This document shows, piece after piece, positions 1 through 9,409 of a DNA stretch of 64,000 nucleotides. How positions within the stretch are numbered: position 1 is the stretch's first letter; each line of letters begins with the position of its first letter. The position numbers and the translations under genes were made by a program. The DNA lies in NCBI RefSeq assembly GCF_943734655.1, contig NC_071355.1, positions 78,629,449 to 78,693,448 on the forward strand. Direction: 5' to 3'. The notes below the pieces were generated by a model. It was not told where the DNA came from. It was given only the letters and a program-made list of their open reading frames with translations, and searched no databases. This DNA comes from Sabethes cyaneus. Lineage: Eukaryota > Arthropoda > Insecta > Diptera > Culicidae.

Positions 1-780
1 GCTTGGATAGACCAGTGTTGGTATTGATCATTCCTCGCAGGCTGCCTTCGTAAGTTAAAGAACTAATTAAAGAAAGTTCGATGGCTTCGACGGTTACATG
101 TATTCTTGTAGCTCGACCGGAAACTCACAATTTGCGCAATGTCTTTAGTTGAATTATTTTCCTGAGCAGGACCTGGCAACTTATAGAAGGGCGTAGGCAA
201 TAGTTCCACGCACGTCATCATTATATCTAGTTGGTGTCGAGACACCGCATGGTACTGTAGCACAGAAGAAAGGTGCCAAAGCGTTTCTCCTCCGCAGGGG
301 TTTCCTCTAGGGAGTGTTTGCATGCGTTGAAAAACCTCTCAGTTATTCCACTGATTTACCGGCGCAGTACGACTCAAACTAGTCACCGGCACCGGTGAGC
401 TGTTTCCCATTATCTGTAACCTGTGTTTCCGATTAACTGTGCCTGGCGAAAGTTCCTCGAATGATTTGCAAGATTGTTATGGTGGTGATTTCCTTGGTTC
501 ATGCGACTTAAGGCCATCTGGTGTACGTAATGACCAGTATTTATGAGAAACTAGTTCCCTCTCAAAGGACCGTCGTTGGCAGATGTATACGCTGCAACGG
601 TTTTGCTGGTGTCTGTCATGATTTCACGGTTGTCTCCTGGTTAGTCTAGTCTACGTTGTCGCACTCGTTTCACCAACCGACATGCTTCGCTACCTCGTCA
701 TCGATGTTTGGGCAGTACATGTGCTGACGGATAATGGAACGCATTTGTTCAACTCCAGGGTAACTGTTGGAGAACGCACT
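1..780 (-). pseudogene. Ty3/gypsy integrase remnant
   Basis: On the minus strand, several frames broken by stops resemble a gypsy-type integrase. At about 770-670 a stretch containing PGVEQMRSIIRQHMYCPNID resembles the zinc-binding H2C2 linker that precedes the catalytic core. At about 420-360 a TDNGKQLTG-like stretch resembles the second catalytic aspartate region. At about 290-90 the segment from LSSVLQYHAVSRHQ to YKNTCNRRSHR resembles the end of the core, where such proteins carry a YRxTPH motif and a basic DRRRH-like motif. Frameshifts and stops rule out function. The 3' LTR would lie before the window. Assignment is by family pattern from memory; gypsy is better supported than BEL/Pao because the gag and RT traces further along the same strand agree. 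Confidence 0.6.
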
Positions 781-879
781 GCCTGAATATTGACAGAATG
801 AGTAATTTTTCACCGCATAGGAGTTATTCGGCTACGTCGGAGATACACTCCCGTCTTAGAGCCGTTGAACTCTGGGATT

Positions 880-1760
880 AGTGCTGCTGCTTTTTTATAG
901 GCCAACCATCGTCGATGAAGTGAATGACTTGCTACAGTTAAATGAAGCCTTTAGTTCCGCTTTGGATGGTGATTCGTTTACGACAGCGCGAACGCTGTGC
1001 TCCAGTTCGATATTGGCTATTACGTAGACCTGGAAAGTACGTGTGAACGAAGCTATCCTTGGAGATGTAATGAGTCTCGAATTCGTAAAAGAGAAGGGTT
1101 AGGATCTACCATTGGAACACGATAGTGAGGAACGTGCTGCTCGAGCAATAACTGCTGCTGATGCTAATACCATTGGAGCTCATTGGAGGTGTCAATGGCA
1201 ATTGGCCTTCTTCGAGTCAAATATCTGAGGGGCAGTTTGTGGTCGAACACCAATGTGAATCGTCGGGACAACAGTACGCTGTGCAGAACTGTGTCACGAG
1301 GAATATCGGTGGAGTCAGGCTACGTAACACTTGATGTTGTTGGACCCGTTGAAGAATGTGTTGACACAAAGATATTCATAATGGGATTGCGGGGCGCCAG
1401 CAGTACATCAATTGAATAGATTCCCGCAAGCAATCGAATGACATGCTGACAACCTTTCGTGCTTGATCGAAGTTTCATCGGCGCACCCCTGGCGTTCGAC
1501 CCTCTGCCACAATATCACCAAGAGAGTTCTTGGTACACTTTACAGTGGATACCATGGCATCTATTATTGGTTGAAACACCTCCGGATCTTATTTGACACC
1601 GCGCGACCATCGGTATATTGGTAAAGGTCTTTGTGCGTGTTGAGTGCGAAGACTGGTTGGCGTCCGATTCGTCAATGTGGCTAAAGTATCGGAAGTTGGG
1701 CATTTTCGTGAAGATGCCTTCGGCTTGGTTTCCACACGACGGCAATCGGTGCATCCCAGT
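880..1760 (-). pseudogene. Ty3/gypsy RT/RNase H remnant
   Basis: Minus-strand fragments continue the same degraded gypsy copy. At about 1700-1660 the residues FSHIDESDA match the reverse transcriptase FxxxDxxDA motif that carries the first catalytic aspartate. About 30 nt further on, in another frame, NTHKDLYQYT matches the NTHKGLYxxxRLPFG region. Between 1400 and 1250 a stretch ending near VFDHKLPL resembles the RNase H part that precedes the IN linker. The frame changes several times and the YxDD motif is not visible. The order RT, RNase H, IN fits the integrase remnant at lower coordinates. The RNase H call is the weaker half. Confidence 0.5.
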
Positions 1761-1862
1761 CGGAAAAAATAACTTTTCTGACGATTCCGAGACTTTCGAA
1801 TCTAGGTTTCTTTTTCATGCTGTACGACACCGGTCGTTCGTAGGATCGTCCTTTAGTACCAC

Positions 1863-2075
1863 ATATTTTACTTACTTATGTGTTCCTGTCCGCCGATCCG
1901 GCGGAACAAAGGGATGCGATGTTCACCGCCGACGGTTACCTTCCATGGCTTTTATCTGTCGCCAGGACAGGTTCTCGTCTACAGCCCGGATGTCGTTGGC
2001 TAAGCGGTGTCGCCGTGAGCAGCCTCTGGGGGCAAAGGCAATGACTTTGTACGAGATATAGCGGAGTTTTATTGC
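1863..2075 (-). pseudogene. non-LTR retrotransposon 3' end
   Basis: Read on the minus strand, this piece encodes RLANDIRAVDENLSWRQIKA, then a basic run, and ends in CATAAGTAAGTAAA. This is the look of the C-terminus and tail of mosquito LINE ORF2 proteins; the (TAAG)n tail is shared with the RTE-type copies elsewhere in this window. It lies between the gypsy RT and protease remnants, so it inserted into the gypsy copy. No RT domain is present, so it is a short 5'-truncated copy. The clade is not certain. Confidence 0.45.
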
Positions 2076-2264
2076 ACTGGCCCATTTTCGTACTAAACAC
2101 AGCGGGGAAATGGACCCGAAGGTCAGCAATGTCGTGAGTCTGTTGCGCATGCGAACAAGGTGATACGTTGATTTCCATCAGATCGATGATCAAAATGTCG
2201 ATATCATGGTATTAATATCTATACATAATACATACCCTCTTTGGTAATATTATTGAGGGAGATG

Positions 2265-2593
2265 CCACAGAGAACAGACATCCATTCCGGAACAAATTTT
2301 TCGGGAATTCTTGGATAAAATTTCAAATTAAAATCACCTAATATTCTAGCGTCACCACCACTATAGTTTCCCAACTAAATGATTCTTTTGATTTGGACAC
2401 TGACAAGCTTTGGCTCCTCTGGCGCTAGTATATATGGACTTTTAGCGTTATGCTAGCGCCAGAAGCTAGCTGTTGTGAGTTTAGTGTAGAATTTTATGCG
2501 CCTTTAGTGACATCATCACTATAGTTTCCCTACTAATTTGACATAAGTTTTATCCAAGTGGGGACCTTTCGCTTGGATGTCTGTTCTCTGTGG
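2265..2593. mobile_element. 329-bp TIR MITE with 5-bp target duplication
   Basis: The ends are inverted repeats: CCACAGAGAACAGACATCCA at the left and its exact complement at the right. The flanks are AGATG on both sides (2260-2264 and 2594-2598), read as a target-site duplication. The middle holds a second small hairpin around GGCGCTAG...CTAGCGCC (about 2425-2465). There is no ORF of note, so this is a non-autonomous DNA element. It sits between gypsy protease and RT remnants and so postdates the gypsy insertion. Superfamily is not assigned. Confidence 0.8.
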
Positions 2594-2689
2594 AGATGCT
2601 GCACTACAGCGATGAAACAAGTTGTAGAAGCTCTCAGGGCACTGTTCTGGCCCAACAAAATTGGCTGTACTTTTCGTACTGTACTTACT

Positions 2690-2850
2690 TAATAGTGTAC
2701 TTTTGGATCAGACGACATAGTTTGACGTATGACTAATGTGAGATAATATGTCCGAACCATTACCAAACTGCATTTGCAGAGGGACACCATTCACCATTCG
2801 CACCGTCGACATACAGCTCGACGAATTTCCAACTTCGATGGATGTTTTTG
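2690..2850 (-). pseudogene. Ty3/gypsy protease remnant
   Basis: The minus strand reads MVNGVPLQMQFGNGSDI near 2800-2750. This resembles retroviral-type aspartic protease starts, where a V-x-G-x-P-L stretch leads to a D-[ST]-G-[AS] active site; here the catalytic triplet is altered to G-N-G. It lies between the gag remnant (higher coordinates) and the RT remnant (lower coordinates), as expected for one minus-strand gypsy copy. Confidence 0.45.
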
Positions 2851-2929
2851 TTAACTACTTATATTTCTTCTTCTTCGGCGGTTGCTTGTCCAAGCGCTCG
2901 TCGACGATTGCTTTTTTCCTCCTCCTCTA

Positions 2930-3670
2930 ACAGCATAGACCCGGGGTGGCTCGTGCTGTATCGCGAACTTGTCTTAATTGAACACGGGTTTGGGCTTCTC
3001 GTCGCCAATTCATTGAGTGTCTCGAAATCCGCAAGCTTGCTTTAATCTGGTCGAGCCATCTAGCTCGTTGGGCTTCTCTATTTCTGGTGCCGGTGGAGTT
3101 CTTGAAGAGAACCGATTCCGCTGCACTGTCGTCCGGCAATTCGTGCCGTGGCCGGCTCCCCGTCGTCTCCCAACTTTCACCAGGTGTACGATGGGAATCT
3201 CTTCAAGTAGTGTCTGCAGCTCGTGATGCATACACATGCGCATCTTCGCTTTCTGTTTCTACTCCCATAAGAATAGTAGGCAACACCTTTCATTTAAATA
3301 GTGCGTACCTATATACATATTCCGTAAGTAAAGTTATGGTCTCAAGTCCGTAGAGGACTACCGGTACGATTAGCGTTTTACATATCGTCAGCTTTGTGCG
3401 GCGGCGTATGCCCCTTGATCAAAGCGTCTTGCGGAGAGAAAAGCAGGCTCGACCTGTAGGTTGAATGCGTCGTTGAATTTCCTTACTCGTATTGCTATCG
3501 GCGGCGACCAGAGGTCTAAAATATATGACCTTATTAACCACTGCAAGTGCATTACCATCAATAGTCACCGTCCGTGGAAGACGAATGTTGTTTTCTCTGG
3601 TTCCTTGTATTTGGGGTTTGACGCATTCACTTTTATCCCAATCCTCTCGCAGTATCCTTCTTTTGGCATA
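2930..3670 (-). pseudogene. RTE-clade LINE RT 3' fragment
   Basis: Minus-strand frames carry the conserved C-terminal stretch of mosquito RTE-type ORF2: RLPRTVTIDG, then a VNKVIYF region (usually VNEFVYLGSL), TSKEIQRRIQ, then MHHELQTLLEEIPIVHLVKV and RNREAQRARWLDQ near the end. The same order is seen in the other RTE copies here, most clearly at 59980-61800. Frameshifts and stops are frequent. The active-site part of RT is absent, so this is a 5'-truncated, dead copy. It separates the gypsy gag from the gypsy protease. Confidence 0.75.
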
Positions 3671-3724
3671 ATGCCGTTGTGACGTCAATAGTGCGTGAAC
3701 AGAAACCCTTGCTGAAGCCAATTA

Positions 3725-3913
3725 AATCCACCGAAAGGTCAAAAAGACGTTCTGGCCTCTGGGATCGTGTAAGGGAGTGCCGTTGGTGAATCAATACATG
3801 GACTCTCTGCTGGTTGACAGCAGTGAAAAGCACTGCCGAGGAGTTTTCAACCATATCGGTGTTCTCCTTGAAGTTAACGATTTTATTGTCTACGTGCAGG
3901 TTGACAGTTTGTC
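3725..3913 (-). pseudogene. Ty3/gypsy gag remnant, C-terminal part
   Basis: The minus strand reads IVNFKENTDMVENSSAVLFT, resembling the NLKHDTAMVE segment near the end of mosquito gypsy-type Gag proteins. It continues the gag fragment at 4646-5190, from which it is parted by the foldback at 3914-4645. One short break near the join shifts the frame. It precedes the RTE fragment that interrupts the element. Confidence 0.55.
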
Positions 3914-4645
3914 AAGGGGACATAAACGACTAAAACTTTTGAAACATTTCATTATTTTTTTAATTCAGATTTTGATACTGCAGTCTTTTCGCTTATTTTA
4001 ATACTGATTTTATAATGATCTAACTACGGGAAGTGGTGCACTTAAGCATTCCAGTGCGGCGTGGAACAACATCGACGGAATAAAACGACGTTCCTGGAAA
4101 ACCACGATTTTCAAACTTTATGTACCTTTTTCTCAGAAACTACACAACGTATTGGAACAAACTTTTTTTTTTGTTTTGTTGGTAGTAGCTTGACAAAGAC
4201 TTTTATAACTTTTGAGCTTTGTAGAATCCGAAATATAGCTTGAGAAAAACAAAAAAGAAGAAAGATGGTTGAAAAAATAAAATGTTGTCTTCTTTTTCTT
4301 TTTCCTCTGGCAGTGTTTCGTTTACAAAGCTTAAAAGTTATAAAAGTCTTTGCCAAGCTTCTACCAACAAAACAAAAACAAAGTTTGTTTTGATACGTTG
4401 TGTAGTTTCTGAGAAAAGGTACATTAAGTTTGAAAATCGTGGTTTTTCAGGAGCGGCGTTTTATTCCGACGATGTTGTTCTACGCCGCACTGAAATGCTT
4501 ATATGTAGGATCTTTTTTAGACCACTTCCCATGGTCGGATCATTACAAAATTAGTATTAAAATAAGCAGAAAAGACTGAAAAATCAAAATTTGAAATAAA
4601 AAAATAATGAAATGTTTCAAAAGTTTTAGTCGTTTATGCCCCCTT
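3914..4645. mobile_element. 732-bp foldback element inside gypsy gag
   Basis: Two arms of about 350 bp are near-complements. The left arm starts AAGGGGACATAAACGACTAA and the right arm ends with the complement of AAGGGGGCATAAACGACTAA. Matching pairs continue inward (the CAGTGCGGCGTGGAACAAC region, the AAACTACACAACG region, the TTATAACTTT region) to a centre near 4280. No coding content is seen. It splits a gag reading frame at 3913/4646, so it arrived as an insertion. I could not settle the target duplication. Confidence 0.85.
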
Positions 4646-5190
4646 AAGAAGTGAGATTCGCATCTTCGTTAAGTTTGTTAATTAGCTGCATCACGATATC
4701 GCCGTCTTGCCTTCACTCAACGCTTGAAATGTTCTTCGATGAGCTTTGATTTCTTCAGCTTGAATCCTATATAGACTTTATTCACTCTGCATAAGTAGGC
4801 GAAAGAGACCTTACCATCCTCCTTGGTTGTCTATAGGCGGTTGTAGCATTGTCGAAAGCTGGCAATAGACGCGCCAAACAACGATATTAGTTTGTCTTCT
4901 GTTTCACTGAAGATAAACTCACGAGCGAACTTTGGCAGAATAAAGCTATTGTAGCACTTGTGGTCCGGTCTTATTAGTTTTCATAGAAGGAATCGTGCCT
5001 TAGCAGCGTCATCCAGCCTGTTGGAGTCCATCTTAAAGAGATCGTTGTAGCGGGCAAACCTGTTAATACGACATATGAAAAACAACTATTTTCCTTGGAA
5101 ATCCGCGCTAATTTTTGGAAACTCCTCCATTATCTTGTTGGCACTGTCGCAATATAGGATTTAGAGACAGGTAGCTTATGATTAGTGATT
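4646..5190 (-). pseudogene. Ty3/gypsy gag remnant, N-terminal and central part
   Basis: One minus-strand frame reads FARYNDLFKMDSNRLDDAAK, then two short stops, HKCYNSFILPKFAREFIFSE, and KVSFAYLCRVNKVYIGFKL. These match in order the Gag of mosquito gypsy elements (the RYEDLFxxD...LDDAAKVRLLLRKL, YxNYILPKxPRDF and NxxCExFKL regions). Stops interrupt it at least three times. It is the 5' coding part of the minus-strand gypsy copy that extends to position 1. A Penelope-like insertion adjoins it upstream at 5219. Confidence 0.7.
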
Positions 5191-5218
5191 AAAGCTTTAT
5201 AACTTTATTTATTTTAAC

Positions 5219-5231
5219 GATAACTACAAGT
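5219..5231. repeat. 13-bp target duplication, left copy
   Basis: GATAACTACAAGT occurs here and again at 9089-9101, directly flanking the inverted-arm element in between. It is read as the target-site duplication of that insertion. Confidence 0.85.
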
Positions 5232-5358
5232 TTTGTATTTTACTGGTTTCGACTGTGAATAGTGTTTGGTTTAGGTATACGGCTTTTGCACTGCCCATAA
5301 ACACATAACAGTCCCATATGACTTTTCACCATTTTTTAGATAAGCCTGGGAATCATCT

Positions 5359-6587
5359 TTAACCGTTATGTGTGCGACAAAAAAAACACCTTTAGCAGGG
5401 CGACAAGGGTACCCGGGTACCCAAAATTGATATTGTTATAACATCAACAATTTTATACCGATTTCGACGAAATAGGTGTCATTTGATTCGTTAATTTATC
5501 TAGTTTTGAATCATTTGGCCATTTGGCCACTAAAAGACATACGGGGCCCGAAAATCCGGAATTCCGACAGAGTGTCCGCTGTGAGGAAGAGAAATGATTG
5601 TATTGCAGGAAAATCAGTCATGCGGATATAAAAACTCTAAAAATTCATACAATGTACTATTTCATACAATGAGATGAATCAGGTTGGCCATTCCGGAGTA
5701 GGTTCCTGTGGGGTCATGGGTGGCCAGTCCAGGATTGGAGGTAAAACCTAGCAATATGGGTATCAAAGTTCTTGGAATTAGTTCGGTAGGTGATATTTTT
5801 TATATTTCGATGTATTTTGATTGGTTATTTCGAAAATGGTTTCTACGGGGTCACAGATGATACCGCAGGATTCAAGATAATGCTTAGCATTATCAGAATC
5901 GTTCAAAACGTAGAACCATCCGTTGTACATTTGGAACCAGTTCCGAAATTATCAATCGGTACTAAACTGACCATTTCAGTTCAAAACATCTAAAAGATCC
6001 GCTAAACCAATTCTAATATTGGATTAGGCACCCAACTCGCCATCTGTATCCCTACAGGAACCAAATTCTGGAGTGGCCAATGCGATCTAAAGTCACCAAT
6101 TTATATAATTAGATGAAAAAAGGGTCCACAGTGTCAAGTTCAAAGCTAATGGGTTTACTGAAAGCTGATATTCTTTCAAAACATGCGGCCTTCCACGTTT
6201 TACCGGATGATGCTCCGGAATTACCGATTCCCGGAAACTACTTGTCATTTGATGGCCAAATGCTTTATCTAATAAAAACTAGATAAATGTACGAATCAAA
6301 TGCCACCGGTTTCATCCAAATCGGTTCAACATAACTAAAGTTAAGATAGATAGCAAATCATGGGTACCCAGGTACCCTTGTCGCCCTCCTACGTAATAAA
6401 AAAATTCAAGTGACTCTCATTGCTAAACCCCTTTATGGATATGCACCAAAAAAACCTCAATTACTTAAGATCAACGAGTTTTACGATATCGCAAAATTTC
6501 AATGACGTATGTTTTAAATTGAATGAGTTATAACTATTTTAAAACTGAAAAGGTACCCGGGTACCCTGTCGCACACATAACGGTTAA
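5359..6587. mobile_element. nested inverted-repeat element with GGGTACC-rich ends
   Basis: AACCGTTATGTGTGCGACA at 5359-5377 is complementary to the sequence ending at 6587. Inside lies another inverted pair: AGGGCGACAAGGGTACCC (about 5396) against its complement near 6385. Flanking that pair, a 150-bp region with ACTAGATAAA and ATTTGATTCG is also inverted between about 5420-5560 and 6220-6370. The repeated GGTACCCGGGTACC blocks occur near 5415, 6365 and 6555. There is no coding content. Whether this is one element or two nested ones is not settled. Confidence 0.65.
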
Positions 6588-6679
6588 ATTACCTATTCTT
6601 TCAATATTTCAAACAAAAAAGCTATGTTTGTTCCCAAAATGTTGAAAAAAATATTAAACTATGTCAGTCCCATATTACA

Positions 6680-7478
6680 AATAAACGCATAACAGTCACA
6701 GTAGTGAAAATATATGAATAAGCATTTGATTTTGGAAATTCCTGAACCGATTTGACTGCAACAACTACCAAACGAAAGATTTTATGGCCTACAAGAACAC
6801 TATTGAAGAAAATTTGGAGCGGATACACGGTTCCGAAGCTATAGTCGGAACAAGTTCCGGAATATATGGAACTTGACTCACCTTGAATCACAATAATTCC
6901 ATTATACGACACCTCTAAGTACTTGAATTTGCAAAACTAGACCATTGATATTTGTATAAAGTGTTCAAGACGTCATTGACCATATCTAACCACATATCAG
7001 GAAATGCTCCGGATACCCCTACAGGGATCAGTTTCTGAATAGAACTAAAATACAACATGTGACATCTCTAAGTACGCGAAAGTGCAAAACTAGCTCAGAA
7101 TAGTTCATTTGTCGTCATATAATATGTCCAGGATCATATTGGTCACACTCGGACACGTTCTGGGAGTGTTCCTGACACAAGAAAGCGACCAGTTTCTGAG
7201 GTGAACAAAACCTCTTATGCGACCCCACGATAACAAATTACAAATAAAAGCAGAAAATGCTAGGAACTGGAAATTTATCTTCAGAGTTATCCTTACTCTC
7301 GTCAAATTTCAAATAGTTCAGTACAGACATTTGAAACAGTTGAATTAAACGTGCACGTGAATTATCAAAACAACAACCACACGTGGTCGTGAAAATACTC
7401 CACCGGCAGTCACCGGTTCACCGGCAATGCAGGGATCAAGGCATGCTGTGAGTGTGACTGTTATGCGTTTATTCTTGC
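6680..7478. mobile_element. nested TIR element related to its host
   Basis: AATAAACGCATAACAGTCAC near 6682 is inverted at 7455-7478. The same core (ATAAACRCATAACAGTC) is the terminal repeat of the 5291-7730 element, and a further direct copy starts near 7490. A related element therefore seems to have inserted into its own relative. Two ORFs of about 80 and 66 codons on the minus strand here have no recognisable domain. Confidence 0.55.
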
Positions 7479-7730
7479 TTATTCAAGCACAAATAAACGC
7501 ATATCAGTAACTTCGGTAGTTTTTATAAGTTTTGGAACAAATTGTAGGTCACTTGTGAACAAATTGCTTGTAAAAGTATTCTATAATGTACATTCAAGAA
7601 ATATTATGATGATTTGGACGATTTGTTTCCGAAATTTACACAATATTTAAGAAAAAATTGTAGCGGTTTCAAATGCGTTTTTCGCCGCTGCACGTTTTTG
7701 CATATGTGACTGTCTTCCATTTATGGGCAG

Positions 7731-8350
7731 TGCAGTCCACGAAATGATTTCAAAACGATATTTGTTGTATATCCGACGTTTCGGCCGTTGGTTTCGGCCT
7801 TTTTCAAAGGAAATCTAGCAATTGTTTGTTTTATTGACAACATGTAACGTACAAAATTATAATTTTACTCACATAGGTATCGTTTTACGTTAAGCGCACT
7901 AGCTCTGCGGTCTATTGTTAGGAGATTTTTAGTCCAAGTTTTAAGCTAATTTAGGAGATATAATTAGAATAAGGTTTTGATAGAGTAGTGCTTGTTTTAT
8001 AAATTGAGATTATACCATTTCTTTTGCAAATTGTAGAGGATTGTGCATTTGAATGTTTTCTTTTTTCACTTTTTGCTAACTTTGGTTGCGTTTGCGTACA
8101 CTGTGCTATCTAGCTTATTTAAGCTTTGAGTTATCAGAGCTTTATGTGTTATCTAGAGTGGCTGATTTGTTGTGGTGGGTGTGATTGGTTTACAAAGTTT
8201 TGGAGTTTGCTGTGGTGGTTGTAATTTTGGTCTGTGGGGTTGTTGTCGTCTGGCTGTCGCTTTTTTGATTTTGGTTTCGGTTTTTTATAGTCTTGAGTTG
8301 GTGTAGGAGCCCCGCGTATATGCAGCTTATTCCATCTACATCTGTGCGGT
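7731..8350. repeat. Penelope-like left inverted arm (inner part)
   Basis: 620 bp complementary to 8449-9068. At 7771-7810 it contains the complement of a hammerhead-like motif. The inner end is the CATCTGTGCGGT stretch. Confidence 0.85.
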
Positions 8351-8448
8351 CCTGGACGATACCAAAATATTAGACCGCACTCTCAACCCACAACTCCTAC
8401 CACTTTTAGAAAGCTTTCATATCAACAACACAACACATACAGTTAATC

Positions 8449-9088
8449 ACCGCACAGATGTAGATGGAATAAGCTGCATATACGCGGGGCTCCTACACCA
8501 ACTCAAGACTATAAAAAACCGAAACCAAAATCAAAAAAGCGACAGCCAGACGACAACAACCCCACAGACCAAAATTACAACCACCACAGCAAACTCCAAA
8601 ACTTTGTAAACCAATCACACCCACCACAACAAATCAGCCACTCTAGATAACACATAAAGCTCTGATAACTCAAAGCTTAAATAAGCTAGATAGCACAGTG
8701 TACGCAAACGCAACCAAAGTTAGCAAAAAGTGAAAAAAGAAAACATTCAAATGCACAATCCTCTACAATTTGCAAAAGAAATGGTATAATCTCAATTCAT
8801 AAAACAAGCACTACTCTATCAAAACCTTATTCTAATTATATCTCCTAAATTAGCTTAAAACTTGGACTAAAAATCTCCTAACAATAGACCGCAGAGCTAG
8901 TGCGCTTAACGTAAAACGATACCTATGTGAGTAAAATTATAATTTTGTACGTTACATGTTGTCAATAAAACAAACAATTGCTAGATTTCCTTTGAAAAAG
9001 GCTGAAATCAACGGCCGAAACGTCGGATATACAACAAATATCGTTTTGAAATCATTTCGTGGACTGCAAAAGCCGTATACCTAAACCA
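8449..9088. repeat. Penelope-like right inverted arm
   Basis: Complement of 7731-8350 plus 5267-5290. It retains the uninterrupted target site of the 2.44-kb element at 9065-9068 and ends directly at the right 13-bp duplication. Confidence 0.85.
8990..9030 (+). ncRNA. hammerhead-ribozyme-like motif (degenerate)
   Basis: The order CTTTGAAAAAGGC, ATCAA, CGGCCGAAACGTC resembles a hammerhead core: CUGAUGA, then stem II closed by GGCC pairs, then GAAAC and the GUC cleavage triplet. A short hairpin GATAT-ACAACAA-ATATC follows. The CUGAUGA box is not intact, so catalysis is doubtful. The other arm has the complementary motif at 7771-7810, with GGCC on both sides of stem II. Confidence 0.35.
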
Positions 9089-9101
9089 GATAACTACAAG
9101 T
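9089..9101. repeat. 13-bp target duplication, right copy
   Basis: GATAACTACAAGT, identical to 5219-5231. Confidence 0.85.
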
Positions 9102-9295
9102 ATAAAACTTATAATTTTTCGGAAGGTTCCATTGTTTATGGCTTTTTCATTGTATCAGAAGCTATATCAAATGTATTAAGAATTGTATAACATTTCTGAT
9201 AGCACTATATGTATGTGAGGCACATGCTATGCCGTACCATTATTAAAACTATTACCCTATAATCAATTCGCTGCATACTCGCAACATGCCTTTAT
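9102..9295. other. short AT-rich stretch, possible Sema5c 3' UTR
   Basis: Lies between the predicted stop of the semaphorin gene and the transposon cluster. No coding signal is seen. An AATAAA overlaps the predicted stop codon on the minus strand; no clear cleavage site follows. Confidence 0.3.
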
Positions 9296-9409
9296 TCATG
9301 AAACTGAATAGATCGGGTAGCCAGTATTAGGATCTCGTGGTATCAGCCCGCAGGTGAAGTGACCGGAGTTCACACGGCGATTATCAAGGTAAGAAACATT
9401 ACAAATATC
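9296..9409 (-). CDS. Sema5c: Sema5c probable last exon: C-terminal tail
   Basis: A candidate acceptor (TGGCTTGTAG) opens a phase-0 frame of 37 codons ending in TGA. It reads DICNVSYLDNRRVNSGHFTC and then GLIPRDPNTGYPIYSVS. The phase agrees with the previous exon and the intron would be 96 nt, similar to its neighbours. Composition is protein-like, but I do not recall the family tail well enough to confirm it. If wrong, the tail continues elsewhere downstream, beyond the transposon cluster. Confidence 0.55.
   Translation of the reverse strand, partial: DICNVSYLDNRRVNSGHFTCGLIPRDPNTGYPIYSVS

Larger units (their letters stand above)
5291..7730. mobile_element. 2.44-kb TIR DNA element inside the Penelope-like left arm
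   Basis: The ends are imperfect inverted repeats of about 30 bp, starting CTGCCCATAAA and ending with its complement. The flanks are TGCA on both sides (5287-5290, 7731-7734). The other arm of the host palindrome has the uninterrupted site with one TGCA at 9065-9068. This fixes the boundaries and the 4-bp duplication. No ORF long enough for a transposase is present. The interior contains at least two further inverted-repeat elements, so the original insertion may have been much smaller. Confidence 0.8.
5232..9088. mobile_element. Penelope-like inverted-LTR element (non-autonomous, interrupted)
   Basis: Between the two 13-bp duplications lies an inverted structure. The right arm (8449-9088) is complementary to a left arm made of 5267-5290 plus 7735-8350; the two parts were parted by a later 2.44-kb insertion. 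Where they can be compared the 620-bp arms differ at only a few bases. A 98-bp spacer (8351-8448) separates them. The left side has an extra 35 bp (5232-5266) absent from the right. Inverted LTR-like repeats, a variable duplication and a one-sided extension of about 34 bp are features I recall for Penelope. Each arm also carries a CCGAAACGTC motif of the kind found in Penelope hammerhead ribozymes. There is no RT or GIY-YIG ORF, so this copy could not move by itself. Confidence 0.6.

Noticed and set aside
1618..2061. 147-codon plus-strand ORF
   Set aside because: It lies antisense to gypsy RT and LINE remnants; no recognisable domain.
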